Origin: Myoxocephalus aenaeus
Taxonomy: Eukaryota; Chordata; Actinopteri; Perciformes; Cottidae
DNA: 64,000 bases
Direction of reading: 5' to 3'
Assembly (NCBI GenBank): GCA_038501785.1
Contig: JBAMJR010000196.1
Coordinates: forward strand, 749,501 to 813,500
Of the stretch, positions 1-10,873 are shown piece after piece; the stretch's first letter is position 1, and every line of letters begins with the position of its first letter. The position numbers were made by a program, and so were the translations under genes. The notes beneath the pieces were generated by a model that was not told where the DNA came from, searched no databases, and saw only the letters and a program-made list of their open reading frames with translations.

Positions 1-1260
1 GTCCCTGGTGATCCAGGGCTTGTTGTTGGGGAAGCAGCGCACAGTCCGGGATGGAATGATGGTGTGTTCACAGAACTTGATGTATTCTGTGATGCAGTCA
101 GTCATGCTGTTGATGTCCTCCCCATGTGGTCCACACAGCACATCCCAGTCCGTCGACTCAAAGCAGTCCTGCAGGGCGTCATTAGCCTCCTGAGACCACC
201 GCCTAACAGTCCTGGAGGTCGCAGGCAGCCTCTGCACCAGAGGAACATACCTGGGTGTCAGCAGGACCAGGTCATGATCAGACCTGCCGAGGGGGGGAAG
301 GGCAGTGGCCCTGTATGCATCCTTAGTATTTGCATACAGGAGGTCCAGAGTTTTATTGTTCCTTGTGGGGCAGTCTACATACTGTAGAAAAGTAGGCAGA
401 GCTTTGTCCAGTGTGGTGTGATTAAAGTCACCAGTTATTGTCATAAAAGCACCAGGCTGTTGACTCAGCAGTCCAGACACAGTTGAGTGGATGGTGTCCA
501 TTGCTTCCTCAGCGTCAGCTGATGGTGGCACGTAAACGGCGACAACAATGGCCGACGTGAACTCCCTCGGCAAATAATACGGGCGCATCCCCACGGCTAA
601 CAGTTCAATGTTCGGGCTGCAGAAACGCACACACATGGTCGGGATTGCACCACCTCTCGTTCACATACACTGCAATCCCTCCCCCTCTCTTTTTACCGCT
701 CAGTGTAGCGTCTCTGTCCGCCCGTACAGTCCTGAAGCTGGGCAGCGACGCGCTGTGGTCCGGAAAATCCGCATGCAGCCATGTCTCTGTGAAGCACAAG
801 ATGCTGCACTCACGGAAGATCCTCTCAGTCATTACCAGCGCGCCGAGCTCGTCCGTCTTATTCGCCAACGACCTCACGTTCCCCGTTATAATTGCCGGTA
901 CCGAAGGTTTGTATTTCCTCGTTTTAGCCCTCCTCTTAGCAGCCCCGAGCCCTTCTCCGTAGCTCCAAAGGGATCACAGGCCCGGCTCCAGGCTGTGGTT
1001 TGCACAGCGCGATCAGCTGAGCGCGTGAAAAAACAATGGTCCCAGTCATTGTTATGTTTGTGGCTCTCAGTTACAAACGGAAAAGTAATCAAAAAAGCCA
1101 CGAGAAAGTTGCGAAAAAGTTACGGTCCGTTGTCTACGCGTAATTTAAACCAAACATGGAATAAAAGAAAAAGAAGAAGAGAGGAAAAGTGGAAAAAATA
1201 AAGTAAAAGAGAAAACATACAGGCAGCTACAGCGACAGGCAGCCGCTGGCACGGCGCCAT
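1..1260 (-). mobile_element. L2-type LINE, 5' part (5' UTR and endonuclease), runs off the left edge
   Basis: Reading the minus strand from about 1260 to 1 gives a G/C-rich leader with a CAGCGGCTGCCTGTCGCTGT stretch, then an AP-endonuclease-like domain. The domain opens near 893 with NVRSLANKTDELG, contains FTETWL and the glycine-rich KKRGGGIAVYVNE segment, and in a shifted frame continues with GDFNHT (about 416-443) and SDHDLVLLTP (about 262-288), which are endonuclease signatures. It is still open at base 1. The frame changes near 630 inside a TGTGTG run, consistent with a 2-base slip. In this family the endonuclease nicks target DNA to prime reverse transcription. The clade assignment (L2 rather than CR1) is inference. 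The boundary near 1260 falls within an apparent exon. Confidence 0.8.
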
Positions 1261-1261
1261 G

Positions 1262-1547
1262 CAGAATGATTTGGGAGTGCAGTCCAGTAGCAAGTTCTTC
1301 CAAATCACCAACAATTGTTGAAACCAAACTATTTGCCATACCACTTCCTTGGAGTTTAGCAATAATTGATGCGCAAATATTCTTTGTATTTTCTCTGTAA
1401 AGACTTGATGCGTTGTCCTCAGAATGCCCAGCCTCTGAACTCTGCGTGGCACTTGTTACAACAGCTTCTGTAGCATCTTGTTGACTGGGAAAATCTGCTT
1501 GAAATGACTCTGAGTTAGCTGCATCACTACTTTGACTAATATCCATC
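1262..1547 (-). pseudogene. Exon fragment of an uncharacterised repeated fish gene, cut by a LINE
   Basis: On the minus strand an ATG at 1544-1546 opens a frame beginning MDISQSSDAANSESFQAD and running through an acidic/serine-rich stretch to ICASIIAKLQGSGMANSLVS and a short Leu/Glu segment ending HSQI, after which it runs straight into LINE leader sequence near 1262. The acidic linker followed by a hydrophobic conserved-looking segment resembles proteins I recall as multi-copy, annotated 'uncharacterised' in teleost genomes and usually carrying C2H2 fingers before this segment; that recollection is not provable here. A splice acceptor could lie at the ATTAG just upstream (about 1554). The remainder would lie left of the LINE, outside the window. 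It is on the same strand as the exon set at 2041-4110. Confidence 0.5.
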
Positions 1548-2040
1548 TCATGAACTCTAATTAAATGTTTTTTTTAAACCAGAAAATGTTGAAAACTGAC
1601 GCCTACAACGATCTTGTGCACATACCAACTTAAACCTGGTGCTTGGATAGAAACTGTGATCAATTCTTAAATGTGTTATCAAGTCCTGGCAGGTTGCATG
1701 GACAGCTTGACAAATGAAACACTTTAACATTGTTTAAGACTTTTTGGTCTAAGAACCTAGTTTAAGACTTTTGCTCTTAACTCACGGACCCCATCATAGA
1801 AGTGCTCCCGTGAAGTTATTTTAAATATATATAGTTAGAAAGGTCATTCATTGATCTTATAAAAAAGGCAATTATTGGATTGTGATTGAATTACTTAACA
1901 ATATCCATCAAACCAATATATAGAATATTTTCTGTGTGTTTGTTTGTATGTCCATTCTTTTGATGTTTTGAAGAAAACCCCAAAACTCAAGTCTGTAAAT
2001 CCAGTCTGTATTCTGGAAGTAATACTTTTTTTAAACTTAC

Positions 2041-4110
2041 ATAGCCCTTTGGAGAAAAGGGATCCTTTAGCGAAGGAAAGAGTGTGATGATTCCCAGGGC
2101 AAACTTCTCCTTCTGTTTACGGGAAGGAATCCTCCTTTAGAGTAAAGACGAAAATAAAACATTAAATTAGAATGCCTCTCTAATGACTATAGGGCCCCAC
2201 CTTTGTTAATTCTATGCCATGCATTCTGAAAATAAATGACATTCATTCTTAATATACACCCTTTCAGTCTGAAATGGTTTAGAATTTTAAAATTTGTTGA
2301 AGAAACACTTACCCCTGCATTTCAGTCATATGGCTAGCCAATATGTTGACAAGCTGTCTGCGGGTGCGGTGCTTTAACGAATTTTCTGACTTGTACTCTT
2401 CGAGGACATCCTGACCTCCAGGTTTTGTAAGCAAGGCATTTTCTACCATCTACTCACAAAAGAGAAATGTTTTTAATGTACAATTCAGTCTTCCGGGATC
2501 AAACTCATTTAAACAACAATAGACACAAATTGGTCTGTTCAGAATAAGGTTAAAAGAAATTCCTTGCACCAGAGGAAGGTTTAAAAAAGAAAAAAATCTG
2601 GTAATGAACCAACAATTTCATATATGTAGGGCATGTTAAAGCCAAAGTAAGCAATATAGTCTACACTACTAAAGGGAAGGCCCGATTTCATGAATGTCAA
2701 TGATAACCTAATTTAATAAATATGTATGGAAAGAAGAGTTACATAATAGAAAGCTACGCAACAGCGAAACCCTGGGTGGATTTTTACTTTATTAAAGTTC
2801 TTAACTTTGTCAATTTGGCATTCACCAATCTAAATGTCCTTATATTAGTGAGAAGTGTAATTCAGTTTAACAAATTTCTTGATGAAATCTTTTGAGTAAA
2901 AACTAACTGACATCTACTGCTCTCAAGTACCTCTTTTGCAGCCTCTGAATCAGAAACCTCTGTGGTAGACCTGTTCATGATGTCAGAGGTGGATATATTT
3001 CTGCCTGTCAAAATCCCCATGTGTCTTTGACTGTAGAGGTCATTGTCACTTGAAGAATCTGACGTGGGTTCCGTGAAGGAAAATGGTGTTGAATGATCTA
3101 AAGAAGAAGAAAAAAGGTTTTGGCAAATGGATGGTGATCATTCTTTTGCTTAAATATTGTTTCTTAGTTCATCTACTTTGTTACTGTAGTCACACGGACA
3201 TAAAAGCGCTTCACATCAGATAAACCCTGAGCATTGTTTACAACACATTTAGTAATGAAACCTACCTTCATCGGAAGTGCTGTCACGCACTGTCAGGCAT
3301 AAATCTGGATTGGACTCTATTAGTTCAAGAAGGATGTCTTCCTCCACAGCTGTGTCAGCTTCATCAAAAATGTGAAGTTCAGCTGAATCATGCATCATGA
3401 AGCCCAAACTTGTTTTTGACTACAGGATGATAAGCATGACAAGAGATAAAGAAAACAGACAGGTTTTAACTGCACATAACGGCTGACTGATCCACGAAAT
3501 TATCTATAAAAACGTATCTGAAATTGCACTTTGATTTGTTAACAGCAGCAGTATGATGTTGCAATTTAGCCATTACCAACATGACAGTGTAAAAGACAAA
3601 ATAGAAAATGTTATAAGCAAGTTATAAACTAAACACATCATCGTCAGCTACTAATGTTTATAACTGCCATGACAGACAAACTGTTTTCCAGTTGTGGAAA
3701 ACCTTACATTTTTAGCCAAGCAACCAAGAAAATCCAGATATGGGAATTTGAAAACGGTCTCACAAAGTAACAGTGAGAGGTAGCATCCAAATATTAATTA
3801 TCAATGATTCCTGTATTTATGTCAAAATAAACCAAAAAGGCAGCAAGAAGTTTACTGCTCTATACTGACATCATAAGAGGGATAGCACCAAGTAAAATGA
3901 TTTTTTTTTTAAACATTATGAATTTCCAACAACAATACACAGCACAGAAAATATCTTGGAAAAAAACTGCCACTTAAACATTGTGCGTACACAAGATGTT
4001 ACTGACCTGCACTGATGAATTCGAAGTATGTGAATTCTCGCTGTAATCTGATGTACTTCTTTGTAGAGTGGTATTTCACCTTCAGCAACATGATGACATC
4101 TTGCAGAAAC
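2041..4110 (-). pseudogene. Five-exon gene of a repeated, uncharacterised fish family (SAMD3-like in my recollection)
   Basis: Minus-strand coding exons in transcript order are about 4007-4091 (ATG at 4091; the acceptor would be at about 4110), 3266-3419, 2931-3097, 2313-2449 and 2041-2134. Each has consensus GT/AG borders, and the phases join exactly for the last four (167, 137 and 94 nt give phases 1-0-2-0). Exon 1 encodes a basic strand motif LLKVKYHSTKKYIRL typical of a PB1/ubiquitin-like start; exon 2 an acidic EEDILLELIESNPDLCLTV segment; exon 3 a Ser/Asp linker; exon 4 VLEEYKSENSLKHRTRRQL; exon 5 KEKFALGIITLFPSLKDPFS. I recall this domain order in multi-copy fish proteins annotated as SAM-domain-containing-3-like, but the assignment is from memory. 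Exon 2 is one base longer than its neighbours' phases allow, so the reading frame from exon 1 breaks near 3395. Downstream exons are not seen before the LINE. Confidence 0.6.
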
Positions 4111-5328
4111 TGCCAATGGTGGAAAAAACTAGTTCAATCAGGAGAGACTAGTTACGGAATAAGCATAATTTATTACACCATATAACACAATTGCCTACAA
4201 ATGAATTGTGCAAAGTTTTTTTGGCGACTAGACTCCATCCTGTACTAGGATAAGCAATGGGGTAGAGATCCTGACATCTGCGGCAGCAGAATCCCCCCTG
4301 GAGTCTAGACACTGGTGGTGGAGAAGAAGAAGCCGAGAGATGACGAAGCCCCTCTGAGGAATCACGCCGGACCAACTGCTGACTGGTGGTGCCCGGGGTG
4401 GAGGAGGGTCGCCTCGGTTAGAGCTGCAAAGACAACTGACAGCCCTGCGGAGAAACCATTTAAAGTAGACACAACGCTGTGATAGGTTTAGGTAAATGCT
4501 CTGACAGGTTGGTTCATTCACACCCCCCTAATCAGCTGATGGAGCCACCGCTGTGAGACTACCGCCTGGCTCCTGAATGAACCAGCCCGTAACTCTTGTC
4601 TTCCTTACTGAACTTGCGCATGAGCTTCATTTGTTAAACTTTCACGAGGCAAGGAGTTATTAAACATATCTGAAATGAAACAAGTGGCCAACGTTACAGG
4701 CTATAGGTCTACTGTAAGTGTAGCAGTTTAGCACACGCTCGCGCACATACACACTGGAAGCTTTGTGTAGATGCCCCGTGCTGCCATGAAGAAACTAGAC
4801 GCCGGTGTAATGCAAGAGAGTTACAGTAAACCGTGTGGCAGCGCAAACCGTGTGGCAGCGCTCGTTACAACGATGCCGGAAAGCAGTAGTAACCCTCGAG
4901 ACGGCAGTGCTGCGAGACTATGAAGACACTGCGTGCCGTGCCCGCGAAACTGACGGCGCTCGAGACCGCAATGCCGGGAAGCTACCGGCAGTGCCGGGAA
5001 GCTAACGGCAGAGCCGGGAAGCAAGTAACATTAGTGCTCGAGACAGCAGTCCCGCTCAAGACGGCAGTGACACAAACCCATTAACCGTCGAGACTGCTGT
5101 GGCGCGAACGTTTCTGTCCTGTCATGTTGTAAGGTTGCATTTCTGATTGCAAAATATTGTAGCATACATTTTCTCAATACACAAAAAGGCTAATTATTGT
5201 TTTGGCCTGTTGTGAAATATGCTGGACCGGTGACTTATTTCTCCTCTCTTCAACCACGTAGCGGTCATGTTTAAGAACGTTTCAATGCAAGATAACGTTA
5301 GCTAACATTTAAACATTAGCATTAACCT
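4111..5328. other. Intron or upstream region with a degenerate CpG-rich repeat
   Basis: No convincing coding exon. Minus-strand frames at 4228-4521 are short and proline-rich and may be part of an untranslated exon. From about 4830 to 5090 a degenerate repeat recurs: variants of CTCGAGAC, GGCAGTGC and GCCGGGAAGC in loose tandem, CpG-rich. If the exon set at 2041-4110 is transcribed from near 6340, this stretch is intronic. Confidence 0.4.
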
Positions 5329-5332
5329 AACG

Positions 5333-6032
5333 TCACTAGACCCTTTCACGGACGCCGTTAGCTCCCGTTATCCATTTCCGGACGTAGCCGACGTGACGCA
5401 GTTTCCGGTCTTTTTGCCGGCATTTTCGTCAGCGGTCGCCAGAAAAGTTTAAGTAGTATTACTTTATACATATCAAAGAATCTACGTGTTAAATTTCATG
5501 AATATATATGGACGTTTACATGTCTAAATACTATAGGAAAGGGACTTTAATGAGAGAAAGCAGTAAGAACGCTCGGGCGACGCTCGGGCGACAATCTTTA
5601 CTCTGAAAAGTATCTCCGAAATTACGGAGCTTTTATTGCATAGTTTGGAGTTGTTGAAACGTGATATCTTATTGTGAAGGACATAACTACGATCCTGGAT
5701 GTGTTGACTGCATTTTGGTGGCCCTGAAACAAGTTAATATCCCCCAAAAAACAGCAGCGCCGAGTGTTAACTACGAGGATAGAAGTGCGTCCGCAATTGG
5801 CTGATAATAGCTCACGGCTAATTTACCGGCGTTAGCGTCCTTTTACTGGCTCTAGTAAAGTCAAAACTAACTCTAAAAATTAAAACAATATTTTGCTCGA
5901 AAGGTAAGAAGTTAAAGCTTAACTTGACACCATTCAATCAGCTGAAAACGTGATAGGGTCATTTTTATCAATATTTTAAGTGGGATTTTATCGGAATTTT
6001 CGCTAGAACGCGTCCGTGAAAGGGTCTAGTGA
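5333..6032. mobile_element. MITE with CACTA-type termini and ACGT flanks (Chapaev/CMC-like)
   Basis: The ends are inverted repeats: CACTAGACCCTTTCACGG at the left and its exact reverse complement at 6014-6032 at the right, with the match continuing a few bases inward. Both ends are flanked by ACGT, a possible 4-bp target duplication (palindromic, so the repeat could also be read as part of the inverted repeat). The 700-bp interior has no open frame. CAC-termini with a 4-bp duplication fit non-autonomous Chapaev-type elements; the superfamily is inference. It lies within what would be the first intron of the minus-strand cassette. Confidence 0.7.
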
Positions 6033-6157
6033 CGTTATATGAGCTAACCATATTAGTTACAACTTTATTTAATGGTTGACAATAATTAACTTCCACGTAG
6101 CAAAACTATTTAACTTTGGGCATCTAAAAATGCCCCTTAATTAAATAATGTTAACTG

Positions 6158-6217
6158 CTCGCTAGCTAGCTAGCTAGCTAGCTACATACTAGCTAGCTAG
6201 CTAGCTAGTATGTTAAC
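6158..6217. repeat. GCTA tandem array with perfect inverted arms
   Basis: Two blocks of tandem GCTA/CTAG units are separated by ACATACT, and the second block reads into AGTATGTTAAC, so the whole can fold as a cruciform (CATACTAG...CTAGTATG). Because the unit is self-complementary, every part of the array can pair with itself. Confidence 0.8.
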
Positions 6218-6329
6218 CTAAATTTGTATTAGCCACCAAACTCAATGACAAATAAATCACATTACACCACACTTGACGTCAACACATCATGTTATATAAA
6301 GATAAACAGCCTGCATAAGTAAATATATT

Positions 6330-6594
6330 TCGTTCTTACCTCCTGAAATAAAAGAATACTCCGGACACTTTCTCCACCTTCACCGTCAGTTGAAAAAGAA
6401 AGACCGCGAAAAAACCGGATGTGTAGATAACTCAGTCAGGAGTGCATTGCGTTAACTCACCGAAACAACCCCGCCCCCAGAGCTATTTCAGCACTGCAAG
6501 TGCTTAATGAACACCCAAAACAACACTAATCAACTCAAAATATTTTACACCGGAAAATTAACACTAAGTAACTCTACTGATTTTGCTGTGTAGG
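6330..6594 (-). promoter_or_regulatory. Putative 5' end of the minus-strand cassette: promoter-like region, non-coding exon and terminal repeat
   Basis: On the minus strand, CTTTTATTTCAGGAG is followed by GTAAGAAC (near 6341), a strong splice donor with no long frame before it, as expected of a first untranslated exon. Upstream lie a GGGGGCGGGG box (about 6470-6482) and sequence ending TACACAGCAAAATCAG (minus strand) at about 6594. Beyond that a PIF/Harbinger-like repeat resumes abruptly, so 6594 behaves like an insertion boundary. The ACAC-start with repeated GTGTTAA motifs resembles abundant fish terminal repeats; the matching other end is not in the window. Confidence 0.45.
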
Positions 6595-7228
6595 AGTTTG
6601 AATATGTGTATGAGCGGATCAGTACCATAATAATTTTCTACAATAATTATATGTATGGTGTACTAATAACACTGTCATATAATTATGAGTGCTTTAACAC
6701 ATCCATAAGTTTCTTAAATTTCGCTAAATAAACGTTACGAACAGCACGCCAAGCAGCTGTTCTCTACATCGCAGACACTGTACAAACATGTACCAGTCGC
6801 AAAAAAGCTCAAGGCTGTGATCCAGTCTGCATACAGTATGTGAGACGGGCGATGCTCTGCTGCGCATGTGGTGTTTAATGTACGACTCGAGGAGGTCTCG
6901 GCAGAATCTATAGCGCGCGTACAGGAAGTCATGAGGATGTGAGAACGGATCTTGGCGATCTCAAAGAACGCTCTCCCTATAAAACTAATATAACTAATAT
7001 TGCTCCTTCATCAATGAGGAAGTGAGCTGCCTTTTTTGTCCGGTGGGAGTGGCCAACTTATCCAGTGAATTTCACTAAACCTGCTGTGGAGCAGGTTAAG
7101 GGATTTCGATGTGTTGCTATGGTGATTTATCTAAACTTGCTTCGAAGAACCGAAAAGCCTGACCTACGTCATTTTATCCTGAAAATTATCCGGCTAACTC
7201 AGTAAACCAGGTACGAAAAATACCCCCC
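6595..7228 (-). mobile_element. PIF/Harbinger-like repeat, partial copy 1
   Basis: This stretch is the near-identical reverse complement of 36644-37270. It ends at the right with GTACGAAAAATACCCCCC, the same terminal sequence as the complete copy at 36644-37946. The minus-strand frame at 6735-6932 encodes MTSCTRAIDSAETSSSRTLN, matching the frame at 36940-37197 with few changes. Its left half is missing where the cassette ending at 6594 joins it. The superfamily is uncertain: the termini and interior recall PIF/Harbinger/ISL2EU-type non-autonomous elements. Confidence 0.6.
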
Positions 7229-8320
7229 AGGTTTAGACCTGGACAGACAGATAATACTTTTGTACGCTGGAGAGAAAGAGGAATAACGGCTGTATGTAAA
7301 CTTATAGAGGGAAAAACTTTTAAAACTTTTGAAAAACTCAAAAGAGAATTTAATTTAGAAAACAGGGACCTGTTCAGATATTTACAGCTAAGACACTTTT
7401 ATGATACAGAAATAAAAAAAAGGAATATCAGTAGAAGGTAATGAAGTGATTGAAGTGTTGACAGGTGCTTACAAACAAACCCCCTCAAAGCTGGTCTCCA
7501 AACTGTACAGTAGTTTACAAAAACGAAACGGAAGAAACACACTATATGTAAAACTGAAATGGGAAGTAGAACTGAACATTAAACTGTCGAAGAGTGATTG
7601 GCATTCCATGTGTAGAACGCAACAAACTTCCACTAGTTCTAGAAGATGGAGGGAATTTGGTTGGAAGAACTTAATCCGCGTTTTCATTACACCCCACACA
7701 AAATATAAACAATTAGGTAAAGAGCAGCCTTGCTGGAGAGAGTGTGGGCAGATGAATGCCAACCACTCATGCATTTTGTACATTTATAACAATTCAAACA
7801 TTCTGGGACAGAGTTATTCAGACTCTGGAGGAGATCTTATGCTACAAGATCCCCAGGGACCCACTGACTGTTTATCTGGGACTGATACCTGTCGATATAA
7901 TTCAGAAGAAGGACATCCACCTCTTTAAAATTCTGACACACTCATGTAAAAAGGCCATCACAAGGAGCTGGCTGAAAAGTGATCCTCCAAGCCCAGGACA
8001 GTGGCTGGACATTGTAAAGGAGATATACTACATGGAAAAACAGACTTATTTTTTTAAGGATCAAAGCGGGGACCCATGAACAACGCTGGGTAAAATGGAC
8101 AACATTCAGGGAAAAGATGAGTAATGTTCTCAGCTGACCTGTAAAGAATGGACCAAAAATTATAATGAACAATCTGTGACGCCCTCTTCATTTAATTTAA
8201 TTAATTTAATTTAATTATTTATTTTGTCCACTGTTTTGTCATTTACAATGTTTTGTCGCGATTTTTGTTAACTGAAAAAATAATTAAATAAAAAGTTTAA
8301 AAAAAATAAAATGATAATAA
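7229..8320 (+). mobile_element. Tx1/L1-type LINE, 5'-truncated 3' end
   Basis: From 7229 a frame reads FRPGQTDNTFVRWRERGITA to EIKK, shifts near 7425 into EVIEVLTGAYKQTPSKL, and shifts again near 7780 into TFWDRVIQTLEEILCYKIPR, then IHLFKILTHSCKKAITRSWL. This is the C-terminal region after the reverse transcriptase of L1/Tx1 ORF2; the carboxy segment with Trp and Lys-rich helices is typical. It is followed by a short 3' region and an A-rich tail (about 8273-8310). At least two frameshifts make it non-functional. Its 5' junction lies directly at the terminus of the preceding repeat. Confidence 0.75.
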
Positions 8321-8324
8321 TACC

Positions 8325-8845
8325 ACTTGCATCAAGAGTACAATTACTTATCATGCAGAATGGCCCTTTTTCAGAATAACATATTATTGTATTATGATTA
8401 TAGATCAGGTGGAGCTCATCAATCACTTTTCCGGATGGCTTGAGATTTTACCCGTGGTTCAATCAAGTTTTATCTTAGCCTGTAATAAAACATAATAATT
8501 ATCATTACATAAACATAAAATACAAGTACCTCAGAACTGTACCTGAGTAAGTGTACTTTCCACTGCCGGCCTCCTCGGTGTGAAACCTTCAGGTGTTTGT
8601 GTGTCTCGGGTCATGTTGGTGTCAGATCAGCCAGGTGCTGAGGATTAGTGTCGCCAAACGCTCTGTACCTTGAAGAGCAGCCGGCGCTTATCGCCAAAAC
8701 AGGAGACGAACAAAAACACGCGATTAAAGCCTGAAGGTTAATATTTAATATGACGGTATTTCTGACAGAGGGATGGAGGTCACGAACCGATGGAGACGGT
8801 GAAAACATGATTTCTACCCGCGATGGATAATCACCAAGGCCCCAT
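8325..8845. repeat. Remnant of a hAT-like stepwise repeat, then anonymous sequence
   Basis: The part to about 8572 ends AAGTACCTCAGAACTGTACC and GTGTACTTTCCACTGC, a pattern shared with other 'AAGTA'-rich fragments here (31620-31740, 51045-51095, 60050-60170, 61780-61935) and with the hAT MITEs at 15623 and 28317. From 8573 to 8845 I see no gene. Confidence 0.4.
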
Positions 8846-9646
8846 TTCTCGTATGTGGTTCAACAAAGTCGATCAAATGTCCTATTATCCAGCTTAAATT
8901 ACCACGATGATTGACATCAGACTAACTCGGTTTCTCAGACTTCATAACACAGAGCACGAAGACTTGTCAGCTAATTTAAAGCGAAGCTGAACACGGGACG
9001 TGCGCTGCTCAGGCGCAACTCCGCGCTGCAGCAGTTGTATTCCCTGAGTCAGAAATTGACCAGTTTTTGAAAGAGAAGGACCGACCTCTTCATTCAATTC
9101 AATTCAGTTTATTTTGTATAGCCCAAAATCACAAATACAAATTTGCCTCGGAGGGTTTTACAATCGAACACCGATTCCATGATCTTCTAACAGTACAATG
9201 GCAAATAAACTTCAAAGGACAAGCCACTTTTTTCTCTGCTAACAAGCAGATGATCATGAACGCATATGAGGAAGTCAAGACCTTAATCAAGGCAAAGTCT
9301 AATGCTGCGTTCACACTAAAAACGTTTTTGCAACGCTTTTGGTGTGAACGCAGCTTAACACCGCCACCGCTAGACATAAGCATCGCAAAATATTAGAGTT
9401 TAATGCGTCAGTATTGGGAAAATGTATCGGCTAATTTTAAGTGCCTCATCACACAAATCAATCAGATTATATTTATTTAAATGTGCCTGCTGGCAGTAGT
9501 ATACAAATTAATATATACTTATGAGGATATATGTACTGTATGCGCGTATGTATCATGTACTACATATGTGTATATACATGTATGTGTAGATTATCATATA
9601 ACTAGGAGTTTGAATATGTGTATGTATCAGTATGCATGTATTATAC
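8846..9646 (-). mobile_element. PIF/Harbinger-like repeat, copy 2, first half
   Basis: Begins with CGTATGTGGTTCAACAAAGTCG, matching in reverse the right end of the complete copy (about 37925). It runs through the TTGCAACG...GTGTGAACGCAG inverted motif and the ATATAACTAGGAGTTTGAAT segment, and is cut at 9646 by an LTR. The second half resumes at 10874. The small frames in it are not genes. Confidence 0.55.
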
Positions 9647-10873
9647 TGTAGCGTGAACGGTGGTCTTGCCAAGGGAAGAGGGGAAGGGAGGGTTTGGTTA
9701 GTAAAGGCAAGACCTCGCACCTAACTCGGTGGCACTCCGTCGGTTAATTATCCTAGTGATCCCGGAGGAAATAACAATCCTCATCCGATATTGGTATAAC
9801 ACCTTCGGTCTTTTATCTCGCCCCGTGCTAAATCGTTAGGTTTTTGTGTTTATTTTCGAAATAAGTTATAGGTTTTGTCGAGGGTGTTTTAGAGCTTGCG
9901 CTCGAGGTCCCCTGCGGTGGGCTGTAACTCCTCTCAACCCTTATCAAGATGAGTACGTATATCGTCTATACCTTATCATCTACCTTTTTGACACCATCTC
10001 ATCATTATGACAAACACTGCAAAAGTCTTCACCCAAAGATACTTACCGTAAGTTTCTTTGGTAGATTCAGTCGTCACTTCTGTATCTCACGGTGGATGGA
10101 CAGGGAAAGAGGGTTTAAATTGTTTTAAAGAACCAGAATCTTTGTTTTGGTTTCAGTACCTTACGAAATAAGGCTGAGTTTTATTTCAAGATTATCTTAC
10201 ATACAAAAAAAATTCAATTCAATCAAACAGTTTAAAATTTACAAATAACTAAGAGAAAGGGTTAAGTTTTTAGAGCTGGTGAATAAACACCTCTTCTCTC
10301 TTCTATCCTCCTGCACAGAATTGCGAGGCACCCCCTCTCCTGATAGTAGAAGTTTCTTCCAGACTCTAAAGCTGGAGACCTGTCCCAACCCTTAAGAGCT
10401 GGGACAGGTCCAATCTGATTTTTCTCCTTAACTAGTAAAAGTTTACAAGTAACTAAGAGAAAGGGTTAAGTTTTTAGAGCTGGTGAATAAACACCTCTTC
10501 TCTCTTCTCCTGCACAGAATTGCGAGGCACCCCGAAAAACATACATTCTCCACCCTCTTTTATACACAAGAGTACATCAGTCATGCTGTCACCAGAGTTG
10601 GACAGAGGGGGTTTTACTACCCTATCTGGTTAGATTGCCAACGCATGCTTCTAACAAAGGAAAGAACATTTAACACATCTCATTCAAAAAGAGTATATAA
10701 CATAGCAACTTATAGCGTCCTATGGATTTTATACTGTCTAATCACAAACTATAATGAAAATAAAAACCAAACATTATATATATGCTCAAATGGTTACATA
10801 TAAAAATAAAATGATTATACGGTTATAATAGTTAAACTTTTTTACTTTCATATTTTTCCTCGATCACTCAACA
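9647..10873. mobile_element. Solo LTR (1227 bp) with ATAC target duplication
   Basis: The block starts TGTAGCGTGAACGG and ends TCACTCAACA, i.e. canonical TG...CA, and is flanked by ATAC at 9643-9646 and 10874-10877. Removing it restores a continuous repeat that can be compared with 24420-24480 (..TGTATTAT / CATAATCAGAAATTC..). No gag/pol frame is present, so it is a solo LTR left by recombination between two LTRs, or an LTR-sized insertion of another kind. Within it a segment of about 85 bp (10246-10331) is repeated at 10447-10529. Confidence 0.75.
10246..10530 (+). repeat. Direct repeat of about 85 bp inside the solo LTR
   Basis: Two near-identical copies (about 10246-10331 and 10447-10529) begin AACTAAGAGAAAGGGTTAAG, include GAGCTGGTGAATAAACACC and end in GCGAGGCACCCC. 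The second copy lacks the ATC/TCC insertion present in the first. A short inverted GAGCTGGGACAGGTC/GACCTGTCCCAAC pair lies between them. Confidence 0.8.

Noticed and set aside
605..1201. Plus-strand frame of 197 codons over the LINE endonuclease
   Set aside because: Antisense shadow of the endonuclease frame.
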